Notes: a model not told the origin generated them from the sequence alone. A stretch of 64,000 nt of DNA from Pseudomonas frederiksbergensis (GCF_035751725.1 NZ_CP142104.1:5332001-5396000), one strand, 5' to 3'; shown: positions 54,041-62,603, counted from the first letter of the stretch. Numbers and translations: made by a program.

Positions 54041-54942
54041 AACAGGACGATCGCAAAGAGCCGCAACCAAGCTCGGCGATCAGAGTAAAACGCCGTGCGT
54101 ATTCGTCGGTCCCCGACGACATTTTGACTGACAGACGCTTGAGCTGGAGAGCCCGTATTGTCCTGTCATGGATGCTTGGGCGCAGTCCTGAATTTGAGTT
54201 GCGAATCGGCCCTATACGTAGACTATTCGGACTTAGCGAGCAGCAGTGGTCGAAGGTTCGCTGGGAACTACAAAATACAGGCTACTTCCAGCAAGAGCGT
54301 GTACAGGGTGAACATGGGAAATTCGTATGGTTCCACGTAGTCACCGACACTCCAGAGATTCCATCCCCTACAAAACCAGGGGATGGTTCTCCACAGACTG
54401 GTGGACCAGAGGGTGGCAAGCCATCGCATGGAGGAACTGGGGATATACCAACTAGACGTTCTACCAATTACGAAAGAACCAAAAAGATAAATACCACTAC
54501 AACAGATACGGTGAATTCAAACACCAACCGCGAATCGCTGATATGGCCTCGCCTATCAGAGTCCGAAAAAAACGCTATTGCAGATTTGCTAGCAGGGATA
54601 CCTCAGAAAAGGGCGCAAGAATTGCTCGACGAACTTGCGAGTGCATTGGAAGCGCAAAGCATCAGAACAAGCCCTAGCAGATGGTTTAGAGCTGTGGTTT
54701 CTCGATGCAAGAAAGGTGAGTTCAACCCAGTGGGAGCACTAGCCATTGCAGCCAAGCGCAATGCATCAACCACTTCAAAATCTGCCAAGCCAATCAAAGC
54801 AGCGCCAAGCTCACCTTATCGTGCTCAATGTCATATGCAGGAGATTAAAGCGTTGCTTGGATTAAGGGGTTCGTCTTCTACGGATCGAGCGGAAAGCGTG
54901 ACCGCCGTTTTTTCATCTCAACAAAAAGAGTGGCAACCATGA
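54037..54942 (+). CDS. Winged-helix protein, replication-initiator-like
   Basis: 301 residues. The N-terminal part (VPDDILTDRRLSWRARIVLSWML, then IRRLFGLSEQQWSKVRWELQNTGYF) looks like the winged-helix domain of phage or plasmid replication proteins. A Pro/Gly-rich linker (about 105-140) follows, then a helical C-terminal half. GC content is below the core level. Coupled at both ends by 4-nt overlaps. The function is a guess from the domain look only. Confidence 0.65.
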   Translation: MKQDDRKEPQPSSAIRVKRRAYSSVPDDILTDRRLSWRARIVLSWMLGRSPEFELRIGPIRRLFGLSEQQWSKVRWELQNTGYFQQERVQGEHGKFVWFHVVTDTPEIPSPTKPGDGSPQTGGPEGGKPSHGGTGDIPTRRSTNYERTKKINTTTTDTVNSNTNRESLIWPRLSESEKNAIADLLAGIPQKRAQELLDELASALEAQSIRTSPSRWFRAVVSRCKKGEFNPVGALAIAAKRNASTTSKSAKPIKAAPSSPYRAQCHMQEIKALLGLRGSSSTDRAESVTAVFSSQQKEWQP

Positions 54943-55673
54943 AGGATTTCTCTGTCTCTCTCACTTTCATCGTCAGCATCACCATGTTGCCGGCCGCCTA
55001 CGCTCAAATTCCCGTAACGGTGACAACCCAGGCAAGTGACTCGCCAATGACCATGGCCGAATTCGCGGCCAACACAGCGCGCTGGGCACAGCAAGTCGAG
55101 CAGATGACTTCGCAAATCGACCAGATGAAACAGCAATACCAGTCGATCACCGGATCGCGTGGCCTGGGCACCATCATGAATAACCCGGCTCTTCGCGATT
55201 ACCTGCCGCAAGACTGGCAGCAGGTCTACGACTCAGTACAGAGCGGCGGCTATGCCGGCTTGAGTGGAAGGGCGGCCCAGATCTACAACGACAGAAAGGT
55301 CTACGACGCCTGCTCGCAGTTCACGACAACCCAGCAGAAAACCTCATGCCAAGCCCAGGCGGTAAAGCCGTCGCAAGACAAGGCTTTCGCCCTGGACGCC
55401 TACGACGCAGCCAAAGGCCGCTTGAGGCAGATCGACCAGCTGATGGGAAAGATCAACGACACCGCAGATCCCAAGGCTATCGCAGAGCTACAGAGTCGGA
55501 TTTCGGCCGAGCAAGCGATGATTCAGAACGAGCAAACCAAGCTCCAGATGTACCAGATGGTGGCCCAGGCCGAAGACCGCTTGCAGAGGCAACAACAGCG
55601 AGAAATCAATGCGCAGCTCGTCGATAAGCGCGGGCATTCGAGATTGCAAACCTTCAACCCACTTGACCAGTAA
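54939..55673 (+). CDS. VirB5-like (TrbJ-type) type IV secretion protein
   Basis: 244 residues. Signal peptide MKDFSVSLTFIVSITMLPAA-YAQ, then a long helical, Gln-rich mature region (ARWAQQVEQMTSQIDQMKQQYQSI) typical of P-type conjugation VirB5/TrbJ proteins, which sit at the pilus tip. It overlaps the previous stop (ATGA). Confidence 0.82.
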   Translation: MKDFSVSLTFIVSITMLPAAYAQIPVTVTTQASDSPMTMAEFAANTARWAQQVEQMTSQIDQMKQQYQSITGSRGLGTIMNNPALRDYLPQDWQQVYDSVQSGGYAGLSGRAAQIYNDRKVYDACSQFTTTQQKTSCQAQAVKPSQDKAFALDAYDAAKGRLRQIDQLMGKINDTADPKAIAELQSRISAEQAMIQNEQTKLQMYQMVAQAEDRLQRQQQREINAQLVDKRGHSRLQTFNPLDQ

Positions 55674-55683
55674 GGGGAATGCA

Positions 55684-56118
55684 ATGCCAATTTTTTATGT
55701 TCTTTCCATTGCCGTCGCGAGCTTTTACGCGAGCTTAATTATCAGCTTTTGGCTGGCCGTGCGCCGCTTCGGAAAGCTCAAGGCCGCCTATCGCCGGGAG
55801 TGGCAGGTTTTCAATTTCGACGTAATTGGGACCTCCTGGGCCTCACTGGTTATTTTCTGGGCTGCATATGACTGGCTTGACCTGCCCACCAGAGGATTCG
55901 AAAGCTGGGAGTGCTGCTTCTATGCGGTCATTTCAAGTATCGCAGCGGTGGGTATGGGCTACTTCAACGGTCGCGAACGATTCACCAACCCCACTCATGC
56001 CGGCATAGCTGAATCCGCACTCCGATTTCTTGCAGCTCGACACATCATTACGGCAGCCGAGGTAGCGCATGCCCTGCGCGCAATGCCGCAGCCCATTACA
56101 TCGGGAGTGAAGAAATGA
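55684..56118 (+). CDS. Hypothetical membrane protein within the T4SS cluster
   Basis: 144 residues with about three hydrophobic stretches (FYVLSIAVASFYASLIISFWL; WASLVIFWAAYDWL; FYAVISSIAAVGMGYF) and a soluble C-terminus. No family recognised. GGGG precedes the ATG. It lies between virB5-like and eexN and overlaps eexN by 4 nt. Confidence 0.75.
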   Translation: MPIFYVLSIAVASFYASLIISFWLAVRRFGKLKAAYRREWQVFNFDVIGTSWASLVIFWAAYDWLDLPTRGFESWECCFYAVISSIAAVGMGYFNGRERFTNPTHAGIAESALRFLAARHIITAAEVAHALRAMPQPITSGVKK

Positions 56119-56375
56119 AAAAGGTCTCCTTCGTTCTCGCGGTCGCAGTCATCCTGGCCGGCTGTGGCGAAAGCACGCCAGTTCAAACCGTTGACTGGTA
56201 CAAGAATCACGATGCGGAACGTAAAGGCATGATCCTCAAGTGTGAGGAAAATCCGGGCGAACTGGCAACGACGCCGAACTGTATCAACGCCAAAACCGCG
56301 GACAATCATCTAGCGGTCGATAAACGGGACTACCTCAGGTTGGTCCCATCCAATCCACTGAAAGGAGGCCAGTGA
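56115..56375 (+). CDS. eexN: EexN family entry-exclusion lipoprotein
   Basis: 86 residues, with the lipobox LAGC after a short signal sequence. The mature part WYKNHDAERKGMILKCEENPGEL, then NCINAK, is characteristic of EexN. Such lipoproteins block entry of a related conjugative element. Position between VirB5 and VirB6 is standard for conjugative plasmids. Confidence 0.88.
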   Translation: MKKVSFVLAVAVILAGCGESTPVQTVDWYKNHDAERKGMILKCEENPGELATTPNCINAKTADNHLAVDKRDYLRLVPSNPLKGGQ

Positions 56376-56376
56376 C

Positions 56377-57429
56377 ATGGAGTGGACCGTATTTCAATGG
56401 ATCGGCGGAAGCCTGGACGCGATGCTGAGCACCTTCGTTTCGCAAACGGCATCGAATGTGATTTTGGGTTTTCAGTTGACGATACTTACCTGCGTCACTC
56501 TCTACATCACGTTGACAGGCTATGCGATCAGCTCCGGCGCGATGGAAGCGCCTTTTCCAACGTTCCTCAAACAATGCATCAAGATCAGCATCATCGCTGC
56601 TTTTTGCATGACGGCAGATTCCTATACAGCAACGGTAGTATCGGCGATTCACGGATTAGAAAGTGGTCTAGCCAACATTGTGTCCACATCGAATGCGCAC
56701 TCCACCAATATCTATCAGGTGCTGGACGAATCGATGAACAAAGGGCTCAACGTTGCTTATGACATGCTCGGCAAAGCGGCAAAACGGGAGTTCTATGAGC
56801 TGGGACAAATGTTCTGGGATGCCCTAAACGCGCTTCTGATGGCGCTGGCAGTGTTTCTGATCCATCTGCCGGCCGCAGCAACCATAATTCTGGCTAAGCT
56901 TGGCCTGGGCGTGCTGCTGGGAATCGGCCCCATATTCATCGCTGCACTTATGTTCCCCGTCACTGCCCAGTGGTTCGACCGCTGGTTCCAGCAAGCGCTT
57001 TCATTCGCTTTGGAGATCGCCATCGCGATGGTGGTTGTCACTGTCGGGGTTGCCCTCTTCAAACACCTTTTCGATCAGGTAATTGTCGTAGGCGATGACA
57101 ACCCCATCACCTCTTTTTCCCAAATTCTGGCGACAGCCCTCCTCATATTCTTTGCACTTAAGAAAACGAGCGGGCTGGGCTCATCCTTGGCCGGAGGTAT
57201 TTCGTTCGGAGCTGTCACCTTCCGCAACATGGCCGATGCCGTTGGGAACGTTGTCAATCCGAAAACGACGCGGCGTGATATGCAGTCCGGGATGATGGTC
57301 ACAGCAGGTCGCACCAACCACATGGTGGCAGGCAATACAGTTTGGAATCCGGCCTACCGTCAGCACGTCTTGCAAAACCTTGGGAAGAACTGGGGCCCCG
57401 CAACGGGTGGCTCCGTTAAAGGTAGTTGA
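56377..57429 (+). CDS. VirB6/TrbL-like type IV secretion channel protein
   Basis: 350 residues with several transmembrane helices (e.g. ILGFQLTILTCVTLYITLTGYA; LLMALAVFLIHLPAAATIILAKLGLGVLLGIGPIFIAALMF). The GIGPIFIAALMFPVTAQWFDRWFQQALSFALE region is typical of VirB6. Start ATG 56377 follows AAAGGAGG. No other vir genes follow in the window. Confidence 0.88.
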   Translation: MEWTVFQWIGGSLDAMLSTFVSQTASNVILGFQLTILTCVTLYITLTGYAISSGAMEAPFPTFLKQCIKISIIAAFCMTADSYTATVVSAIHGLESGLANIVSTSNAHSTNIYQVLDESMNKGLNVAYDMLGKAAKREFYELGQMFWDALNALLMALAVFLIHLPAAATIILAKLGLGVLLGIGPIFIAALMFPVTAQWFDRWFQQALSFALEIAIAMVVVTVGVALFKHLFDQVIVVGDDNPITSFSQILATALLIFFALKKTSGLGSSLAGGISFGAVTFRNMADAVGNVVNPKTTRRDMQSGMMVTAGRTNHMVAGNTVWNPAYRQHVLQNLGKNWGPATGGSVKGS

Positions 57430-57440
57430 AGTCATTACCG

Positions 57441-57656
57441 CTGCGCGCCCTACGGGCTTACCCAAAGGGGCGCTGCCCCCTCTGGACACCTGCCCTCGCC
57501 GGGAGGCAGGGGTGCAGGGAGTAAAGCGCCCCTGCATCCCTGCCCTGAGGGTAAGGGCACTCCATCTGCATCAAGGGTACGCTTCGCCGGCATCCTCGCC
57601 CGGTCCACTCGCTACGCTCGCGGCTGCGGCCTCCGGTGCCGCCCTTGACGCCGATT
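57441..57656 (+). repeat. Large inverted repeat, copy A
   Basis: About 216 bp, GC-rich, directly after virB6. It is inverted relative to copy B (58478-58691). An uninterrupted 69-nt block (57568-57636) is identical to the complement of 58497-58565; the remainder is similar with substitutions. Confidence 0.9.
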
Positions 57657-57713
57657 CCGGCGCACGATCAACATCCAGCGCTAGCTTTGTCGTAGGAAGT
57701 GACCCTACGGTTC

Positions 57714-57908
57714 CTAGCCTGCCCCATCGCGACATTTCACGAACTCAGTCAAATCAATTTCTCCATTGATGAAACGCCTTGCGCGTTTCTCGTCGGCCTT
57801 GCTGAGTTGGAAACCCTCTAAGCCAACGGATGAGCGTGCGTATTTAACCGCTTCCTCTCTACGACGCCGTTCAGCATCAGAGATTTGGGGATGATGATTT
57901 TTGTCCAT
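57714..57908 (-). CDS. VbhA/FicA-type antitoxin, orphan
   Basis: 64 residues: RRREEAVKYARSSVGLEG, then FINGEIDLTEFV. Ser27-x3-Glu31-Gly32 fits the class I Fic inhibitory motif [S/T]xxxE[G/N], and the layout matches VbhA antitoxins. A Fic toxin normally follows and overlaps; here the downstream side (toward 57441) is repeat copy A, with no Fic (HPFxxGNG) frame. So it appears orphan, or acts on a toxin elsewhere. Confidence 0.8.
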   Translation of the reverse strand: MDKNHHPQISDAERRRREEAVKYARSSVGLEGFQLSKADEKRARRFINGEIDLTEFVKCRDGAG

Positions 57909-58144
57909 CAGCCAGCCCTACCGTCCAATCCACATGATTTAAATTTTACCCGGTAAGCCAACACAAGACGATTGCGTGAAGAAACTAGGTCGATCGAGCA
58001 AAGACACCACCTAGTATCAATGCCTCCGACGACTGCGAACGGTCCAGATCACAGCTAAAAATTTCGTCATGACGAAATTTTCGAGAAGGGACACCGGCTC
58101 GATAATAACGCGCACCTTCTTTTCGATCATCCTGGAGAAAACCC
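57909..58144. promoter_or_regulatory. Intergenic region with a 24-nt perfect palindrome
   Basis: A perfect palindrome at 58058-58081 (core ATTTCGTCATGACGAAAT) lies 63 nt before the ATG at 58145. It is the longest copy of the island's TCATGA-centred dyad and is here without the GCAGGATAGGC box, so it may be an operator. Confidence 0.75.
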
Positions 58145-58384
58145 ATGACATCATCAAAGCTCTCACTTGCTATGCGCGACAAAGCCACTAAGCTGCAAAA
58201 TCAAATGGTTGACGTAATGGAACGCTTTGCAAATGAGAATCCCGACATTCCTGCGCAGATCTTAATGGCAGGACTTGGACAATTAGTCGTCCAATTTTCG
58301 GTCAGCCAGGTTGGCCCAGACATGACCATCCGATTCCTCGATGATTTAAGAGAGGCTGTCCGAAGAATCGAACAGGCGCATTAG
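58145..58384 (+). CDS. Small helical hypothetical protein
   Basis: 79 residues: MTSSKLSLAMRDKATKLQNQ, amphipathic helices, no recognised family. Start supported by GGAGAAAACCC. It lies between the two inverted repeat copies, opposite in direction to the antitoxin. Confidence 0.65.
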   Translation: MTSSKLSLAMRDKATKLQNQMVDVMERFANENPDIPAQILMAGLGQLVVQFSVSQVGPDMTIRFLDDLREAVRRIEQAH

Positions 58385-58477
58385 TTCCTACCCGTTCGAG
58401 CCCCTTGAGCTGGCGAAGCGCGCATCGGGATGGTTGGAAAATGCCGTTTCCAGAGTCTCTACCGCTTTCTGGCTGTA

Positions 58478-58691
58478 ATCGGGGTCAAGGGCGGAACCGG
58501 AGGCCGCAGCCGCGAGCGTAGCGAGTGGACCGGGCGAGGATGCCGGCGAAGCGTACCCTTGATGCCGATGGAGTGCCCGCACCCTTCGGGCGGGATTGCT
58601 GGAGAGTTTTTCCTCCTGCAACCCTGCTACCGGCGAGGGCGGAGAGTCCAGAGGCGCAGCGCCCCTTTGGGCAAGCCCGAAGGGCGCGCAG
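58478..58691 (-). repeat. Large inverted repeat, copy B
   Basis: Inverted copy of 57441-57656; see the 69-nt identical block at 58497-58565. The two copies bracket about 820 bp holding the antitoxin and the 79-residue gene. Confidence 0.9.
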
Positions 58692-58780
58692 TCTGATCCA
58701 TTCCATTTTGCTTCACAATTCACTCGACACTTCTTGTTCGCGTTCTGCAAAACCACGTTTCTTTCCCCAAGCTCGGCATT

Positions 58781-58840
58781 CCTTCGTCATGACTAAGGAT
58801 TGGAGGCCTGAGAGGGCTATTGCAGGATAGGCAGACGCCG
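58781..58840 (+). repeat. Composite repeat unit 1
   Basis: Degenerate dyad CCTTCGTCATGACTAAGG, then GCAGGATAGGC starting 33 nt after the central ATG, then ACGCCG. Confidence 0.8.
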
Positions 58841-58963
58841 TTAAAGCGTATTACACAACGCTTGCTCAATACCGCAGCATCACAGTTACTACCACCTCCG
58901 TTCCTTAATACGAGGCAAGATAAAAACAATCGAGCAATCCCTAATGCTCGTAGCCAATAGAAA

Positions 58964-59033
58964 TTTCGTCATGACGAAAAAATCGGATCACGAAGGTGCT
59001 AGGGAGGGCTACAGCAGGATAGGCGTTCGCCGG
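58964..59033 (+). repeat. Composite repeat unit 2
   Basis: Perfect TTTCGTCATGACGAAA (58964-58979), then GCAGGATAGGC at a 43-nt spacing (59014), then CGCCGG. Confidence 0.85.
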
Positions 59034-59090
59034 GAATGTGACACCCACTACACCGGTCTACCTCCTAAGGCAGTCTCAATCGTCTGCTCT

Positions 59091-59150
59091 CTCCTCATAA
59101 CCAAGGTAGCAAACGCGTAGATGGACTAGTGCAGGATAGGCAAGACGCCG
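59091..59150 (+). repeat. Composite repeat unit 3
   Basis: Decayed dyad CTCCTCATAACCAAGG, then GGACTAGTGCAGGATAGGC at a 34-nt spacing (box at 59131), then ACGCCG. Confidence 0.75.
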
Positions 59151-59212
59151 TGACTTCGTCATACAGGCTCATTCTGAGTGAGCAAAACCGCTTCTCTCAT
59201 TAGCGGCGAAAA

Positions 59213-59282
59213 TTTCGTCATGACGAAAAAACACAATGTGCAGGCGCTACGGAGGGCTAAGGCAGGACAGGCCAAGCGCCGG
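59213..59282 (+). repeat. Composite repeat unit 4
   Basis: Perfect TTTCGTCATGACGAAA (59213-59228), then GCAGGACAGGC at a 42-nt spacing (59262), then GCGCCGG. Confidence 0.85.
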
Positions 59283-59437
59283 AATACTGGGAGCACACCG
59301 CCGTTACGGACGATCCAGCAGAATCGATATAATTCACCGGTCGCAGTTAGGACCGACTTGACCAGACAGATTACAGGTTGATTCAGCAGAATCCATTTCG
59401 GTATCTGCAAGGGGGCAGCGGGGCGTTCGATGATGCC
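59283..59437. repeat. Direct repeats GATYCAGCAGAATC
   Basis: GATCCAGCAGAATC (59312-59325) and GATTCAGCAGAATC (59380-59393), 68 bp apart, in a gene-free stretch after repeat unit 4. Possibly protein-binding sites. No gene seen. Confidence 0.6.
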
Positions 59438-59656
59438 CTATAACTGGCGTAGGCGCAGAATCACATCGGTGATGGCTCGTGCATTCTTGTCCAGTGTTTC
59501 TAGGGCCCCCGTTGCGTTAGCGGCGACACTTTCCACCCCCATTTCTGAGATCCATTTGGTCACTTCTTCAAGGGCTGCTGCTAGGGCGTGCTTGTTGTGC
59601 AGGAGCAATGTGAGAGCGTCCGCTGTGGCTATGTTGGCTTCAGAGTTATCTGGCAT
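59438..59656 (-). CDS. Small hypothetical protein
   Basis: 72 residues: MPDNSEANIATADALTLLLH at the N-terminus, Ala-rich and helical. AAGGA 8 nt before the ATG supports translation. No family recognised. It faces away from the two-gene unit. Confidence 0.65.
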   Translation of the reverse strand: MPDNSEANIATADALTLLLHNKHALAAALEEVTKWISEMGVESVAANATGALETLDKNARAITDVILRLRQL

Positions 59657-60021
59657 GGAGATCGTCCTTGAGTACTGGTGTGGGAAGACTAGCTGAACAC
59701 GCCGCTGGCTGGAGCCACTTCTCCAGATCCGCTGACGTCTGGGTATTTGCCCTGACTTGATGACTCATTTGCAATCGACCTAACCAGCCATTTGCAACGG
59801 ATTTGCCCCCCCTAGCAACCATGACCGGCAGTGAACCGGCCAAAAGCGGACATTCACTATTTAAGAAATCTGGGGCGATTCAAACGGCCGATTGTAGTCA
59901 TTGGTTGCTCCACGATTCTCTACCGGTCAATGCTTTACTGGCGAATCAGCGTTGGGGCAGCCACGGGGCGGCGTAGTATCATCCTAATGCGTACCTACCG
60001 ACGCCCTCGGAGCCAATTCAC
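59657..60021. promoter_or_regulatory. Upstream region of the two-gene unit
   Basis: 365 bp without a convincing gene. The segment around 59820-59860 (ACCGGCAGTGAACCGGCC, then AAAAGCGGACATTCA) resembles a dispersed intergenic sequence of Pseudomonas; this recognition is from memory. GTAGTATCAT near 59973 could serve as a -10 region. Confidence 0.4.
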
Positions 60022-60921
60022 ATGGACATGATCCGGTTCAACGATTTTTACCTACGCCTTTACAGAGCCAACCTTGAGCAAGATGGTGAGGCCTTGCTGG
60101 GCGAGTTCTATGCCCTCTGGCGCGAGGCGGAAACCTCCGGAGTTGAGGCCAACACCCTGGTAGATGAGGCAAAGAACTGCCTCCATCGGGTTGCGTCTAC
60201 TGACTTGTTTGTCCTGGCTGCCTGCGAATGGATCGGTGACAAAGGCCACCACAGGCTGAGCAAAGCGTTGGCGCACGAGGTCAGCGTCCAGTACCTCCAA
60301 CATCCCAAGTTGGTGAGGTTCGCGCTGTCCGGAGCCACAGAGGCATCCACCAGCGCTGTGGCCCGTAGATTGTGTGCCTTGAACGTTTCTGTACCAGTAT
60401 CACTTGGCTGGGTGTTGAGCTTGAACGAAGACCTCCCCCCAAGCCCTCTGATTTCTGCAACGACCTGTGTGGTCATCGATTTTTTGGCGACAGAGTACCC
60501 AGCCACCTGCAAACGTCTCCTTGAAGCAGATCCCTCACCGCTTGCTCAGTCAACTCCCGCCAAGCACCTGGGCGAAAGGCTGTCCGCCGAAAGCAGCGCC
60601 TTGGACGCCCTGCCCCACCTCACTGAGCTACAGATGTCATCGGAAATGCGGCGGAGCTTCAGCTACCTTCGCCGGAATGAGAATCGGGCGGTGGCGGAGA
60701 AGGCTCACGGCGAATCCCTGTTCGAAATGTTCATGACCGCGCAGCATTTCAAGTATTCCAACCAAGTATCAGTGGAATATCAGAACGATCACGAGACCGT
60801 CGAGGCGATGATCCCCATGTTCACGCAGGAAATGAGTATTGAATTGCCTCAGACCTGGATTGCCGACCCATTGCTATATGACCAGAAGATCATGAGCCTA
60901 TGGAAGGAAGCTGACCAATGA
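60022..60921 (+). CDS. Uncharacterised protein, first gene of a coupled two-gene unit
   Basis: 299 residues: MDMIRFNDFYLRLYRANLEQ, predicted mainly alpha-helical, soluble, no signal peptide or transmembrane segment. No known domain or motif is recognised. GGAG (60009-60012) lies 9 nt before ATG 60022; a second ATG at 60028 is possible. Its stop overlaps the next ATG by 4 nt (60918-60921), so the two products are probably made together and may form a complex. Role in defence is only inferred from the island setting and its partner. Confidence 0.8.
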   Translation: MDMIRFNDFYLRLYRANLEQDGEALLGEFYALWREAETSGVEANTLVDEAKNCLHRVASTDLFVLAACEWIGDKGHHRLSKALAHEVSVQYLQHPKLVRFALSGATEASTSAVARRLCALNVSVPVSLGWVLSLNEDLPPSPLISATTCVVIDFLATEYPATCKRLLEADPSPLAQSTPAKHLGERLSAESSALDALPHLTELQMSSEMRRSFSYLRRNENRAVAEKAHGESLFEMFMTAQHFKYSNQVSVEYQNDHETVEAMIPMFTQEMSIELPQTWIADPLLYDQKIMSLWKEADQ

Positions 60922-62603
60922 GCATCCAACTGGTTCTCTCACACTACCTTTCGGGGCTTCGCGAGCGCGATGAGCTGGATGCACTCCTTCCAGAGCTTCT
61001 CCAAGCGATGGGGCATTCGGTGCACAGTCGTGCCCAGATTGGCGTGAATCAGGGTGGTGTCGACGTTATGTCCACCAAGGAGGATGCTCAGGGGCAAACG
61101 GAAGTTTTCCTGTTCATCATCAAATTTGGCAATGTGAACCGGAACGACTTCTATGGCACTCAGCAGGCGATTTCGCCCTCCATCCGCCAAGCGTATACCG
61201 AGTACGTCCGGAATCGGCTGCAAGAGCCTCTGCGGGGCCTAAAAAAGCGAATCGTCCTGATTTCAAACGGCATCCTCAAGCAAGACGCACAGTCAGATTA
61301 CTCGGCAATCTCGAAGGAGGTGGTCGAATTCTCTCCTCTATGCTCGCTGGATTTCTGGGGCATGGATCAGTTGAGTCCCTACATCGAGGAGTACCTCTTT
61401 GACGATGCCTTGCTGCTCGGGAAAGGCAAATCCGACCTGAGGGCAGCCTTGGCCGGGCTTGAGGATACGCAGGCTTCATTCTCCAGATTCGTTCGGTTTG
61501 TTGATGACTGCATGGCCGCACTTGGGGATGACAAGGACGTGTCAGAAAATACGCGTGCGAACCGCTTCCACAAGCGAGCAGCGGCAGCGGGCATGGGGTG
61601 GGCTGTGCTTCTCGTCTGGGGCGAAAGTGAGGGTAATCAGAAACCAGGCGTGCTCGCAGGTGAGTACCTTTTGCTACGCCTCTGGAGCGAATCGATAACG
61701 CTTGGCCTGCAGACCGACATTCAGTTCCTCAAACGTTTCGAAACGCTTGCTCGGCTCCATGCGAACGCCTTATTACGGTACTACGAGCGCGTGATGCCGT
61801 CGCTCCTGAACCGCAGACGCATGCTCCGCTATCGCCCCGATCAGGTGCTCTACATCGACTTGATTTGCGATGAGCTTGGCCGGTTGGGCACCACACTGCT
61901 GTTGCTTCAGTCCCTGAAGGTCGATACCGCAACTCTCCGAGCCATGCACGGCTGCCTGGTGTCCTTCATCAACGCGCACAACGGATGCTTGCTACCCGTC
62001 TATGACGGACAAGCCATTGACCTTTCGATAGCCATGACCGCGATCATGGCCGTGGGTGATACAGCCAGCACCCAACTCATGGTGCGTGAGTGCATTGATC
62101 GCTTTGATGCCGCTCTGCATCGGAACAGGATCATGCCGGTGGATACCGATGATCTTGAAGATGCCATGGCCCTGTTCTCCGGGAAAGAAACCCAAAGAGG
62201 TCGATTCTTCAAAACCACGACTTTGGTGCCGCTCCTGGGAACCATGGCTGCTCTGCTGGGCGACCAGGAGGCCCTCGATCAATTGACTGCGGAGATTGTT
62301 CCAAATCTTGAAGGGGTAACCAAGGAAAGGTGGTTCCCCAAAAAGGCACTGCAGATGCTGACGGGTTCCGATGCCTACGTGAATGCCATTGGCATATCAC
62401 GTGCCCTGACTGGCTTTCGGCCGACGCCAGATGATGAGGTTGAGGCTTCTGTGAACGTGCCGAGCCAGGCCGCCTCCCCAGAGGATTTCGCTTGGCACAA
62501 CACCACCTGGGAAGTGCTGATTGCGATCTCAGCTAGGTTGCACCGCCATCCTTTGCCTACCTGGTACGTTGCAAAGCTTGCCAAAGTACATCCGACGCTT
62601 TGA
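60918..62603 (+). CDS. Large protein with restriction-nuclease-like N-terminus, second gene of the unit
   Basis: 561 residues. Residues about 15-165 follow the order of an Mrr/PD-(D/E)XK fold. They comprise a helix (LLPELLQAMGHSV), GGVDVMS with Asp49, a strand ending FIIKFG with Lys69, then KKRIVLISNGILKQDA, and a last element LDFWGMDQLSPYIEEYL. The usual Glu/Gln two residues before the Lys is Ile67, so the active site is atypical or inactive. The remaining 400 residues are helical and unrecognised. Coupled to the upstream gene by ATGA. A nuclease-type effector with a helical sensor or scaffold is one reading; none is proven. Confidence 0.82.
   Translation: MSIQLVLSHYLSGLRERDELDALLPELLQAMGHSVHSRAQIGVNQGGVDVMSTKEDAQGQTEVFLFIIKFGNVNRNDFYGTQQAISPSIRQAYTEYVRNRLQEPLRGLKKRIVLISNGILKQDAQSDYSAISKEVVEFSPLCSLDFWGMDQLSPYIEEYLFDDALLLGKGKSDLRAALAGLEDTQASFSRFVRFVDDCMAALGDDKDVSENTRANRFHKRAAAAGMGWAVLLVWGESEGNQKPGVLAGEYLLLRLWSESITLGLQTDIQFLKRFETLARLHANALLRYYERVMPSLLNRRRMLRYRPDQVLYIDLICDELGRLGTTLLLLQSLKVDTATLRAMHGCLVSFINAHNGCLLPVYDGQAIDLSIAMTAIMAVGDTASTQLMVRECIDRFDAALHRNRIMPVDTDDLEDAMALFSGKETQRGRFFKTTTLVPLLGTMAALLGDQEALDQLTAEIVPNLEGVTKERWFPKKALQMLTGSDAYVNAIGISRALTGFRPTPDDEVEASVNVPSQAASPEDFAWHNTTWEVLIAISARLHRHPLPTWYVAKLAKVHPTL

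Noticed and set aside
57441..58691. IS element bounded by the inverted repeats
   Set aside because: No transposase frame lies between the copies, and the repeats are far longer than usual IS ends.
58525..58830. Open frames within repeat copy B and its flank
   Set aside because: They arise from the GC-rich repeat; the same frames are not kept in copy A.
59178..59381. Open frame reading through repeat unit 4, with MTKK at the dyad's ATG
   Set aside because: Other units give different frames and early stops after the same ATG; the 33/43-nt spacing rules out a shared coding sequence. A decayed gene family cannot be fully excluded.
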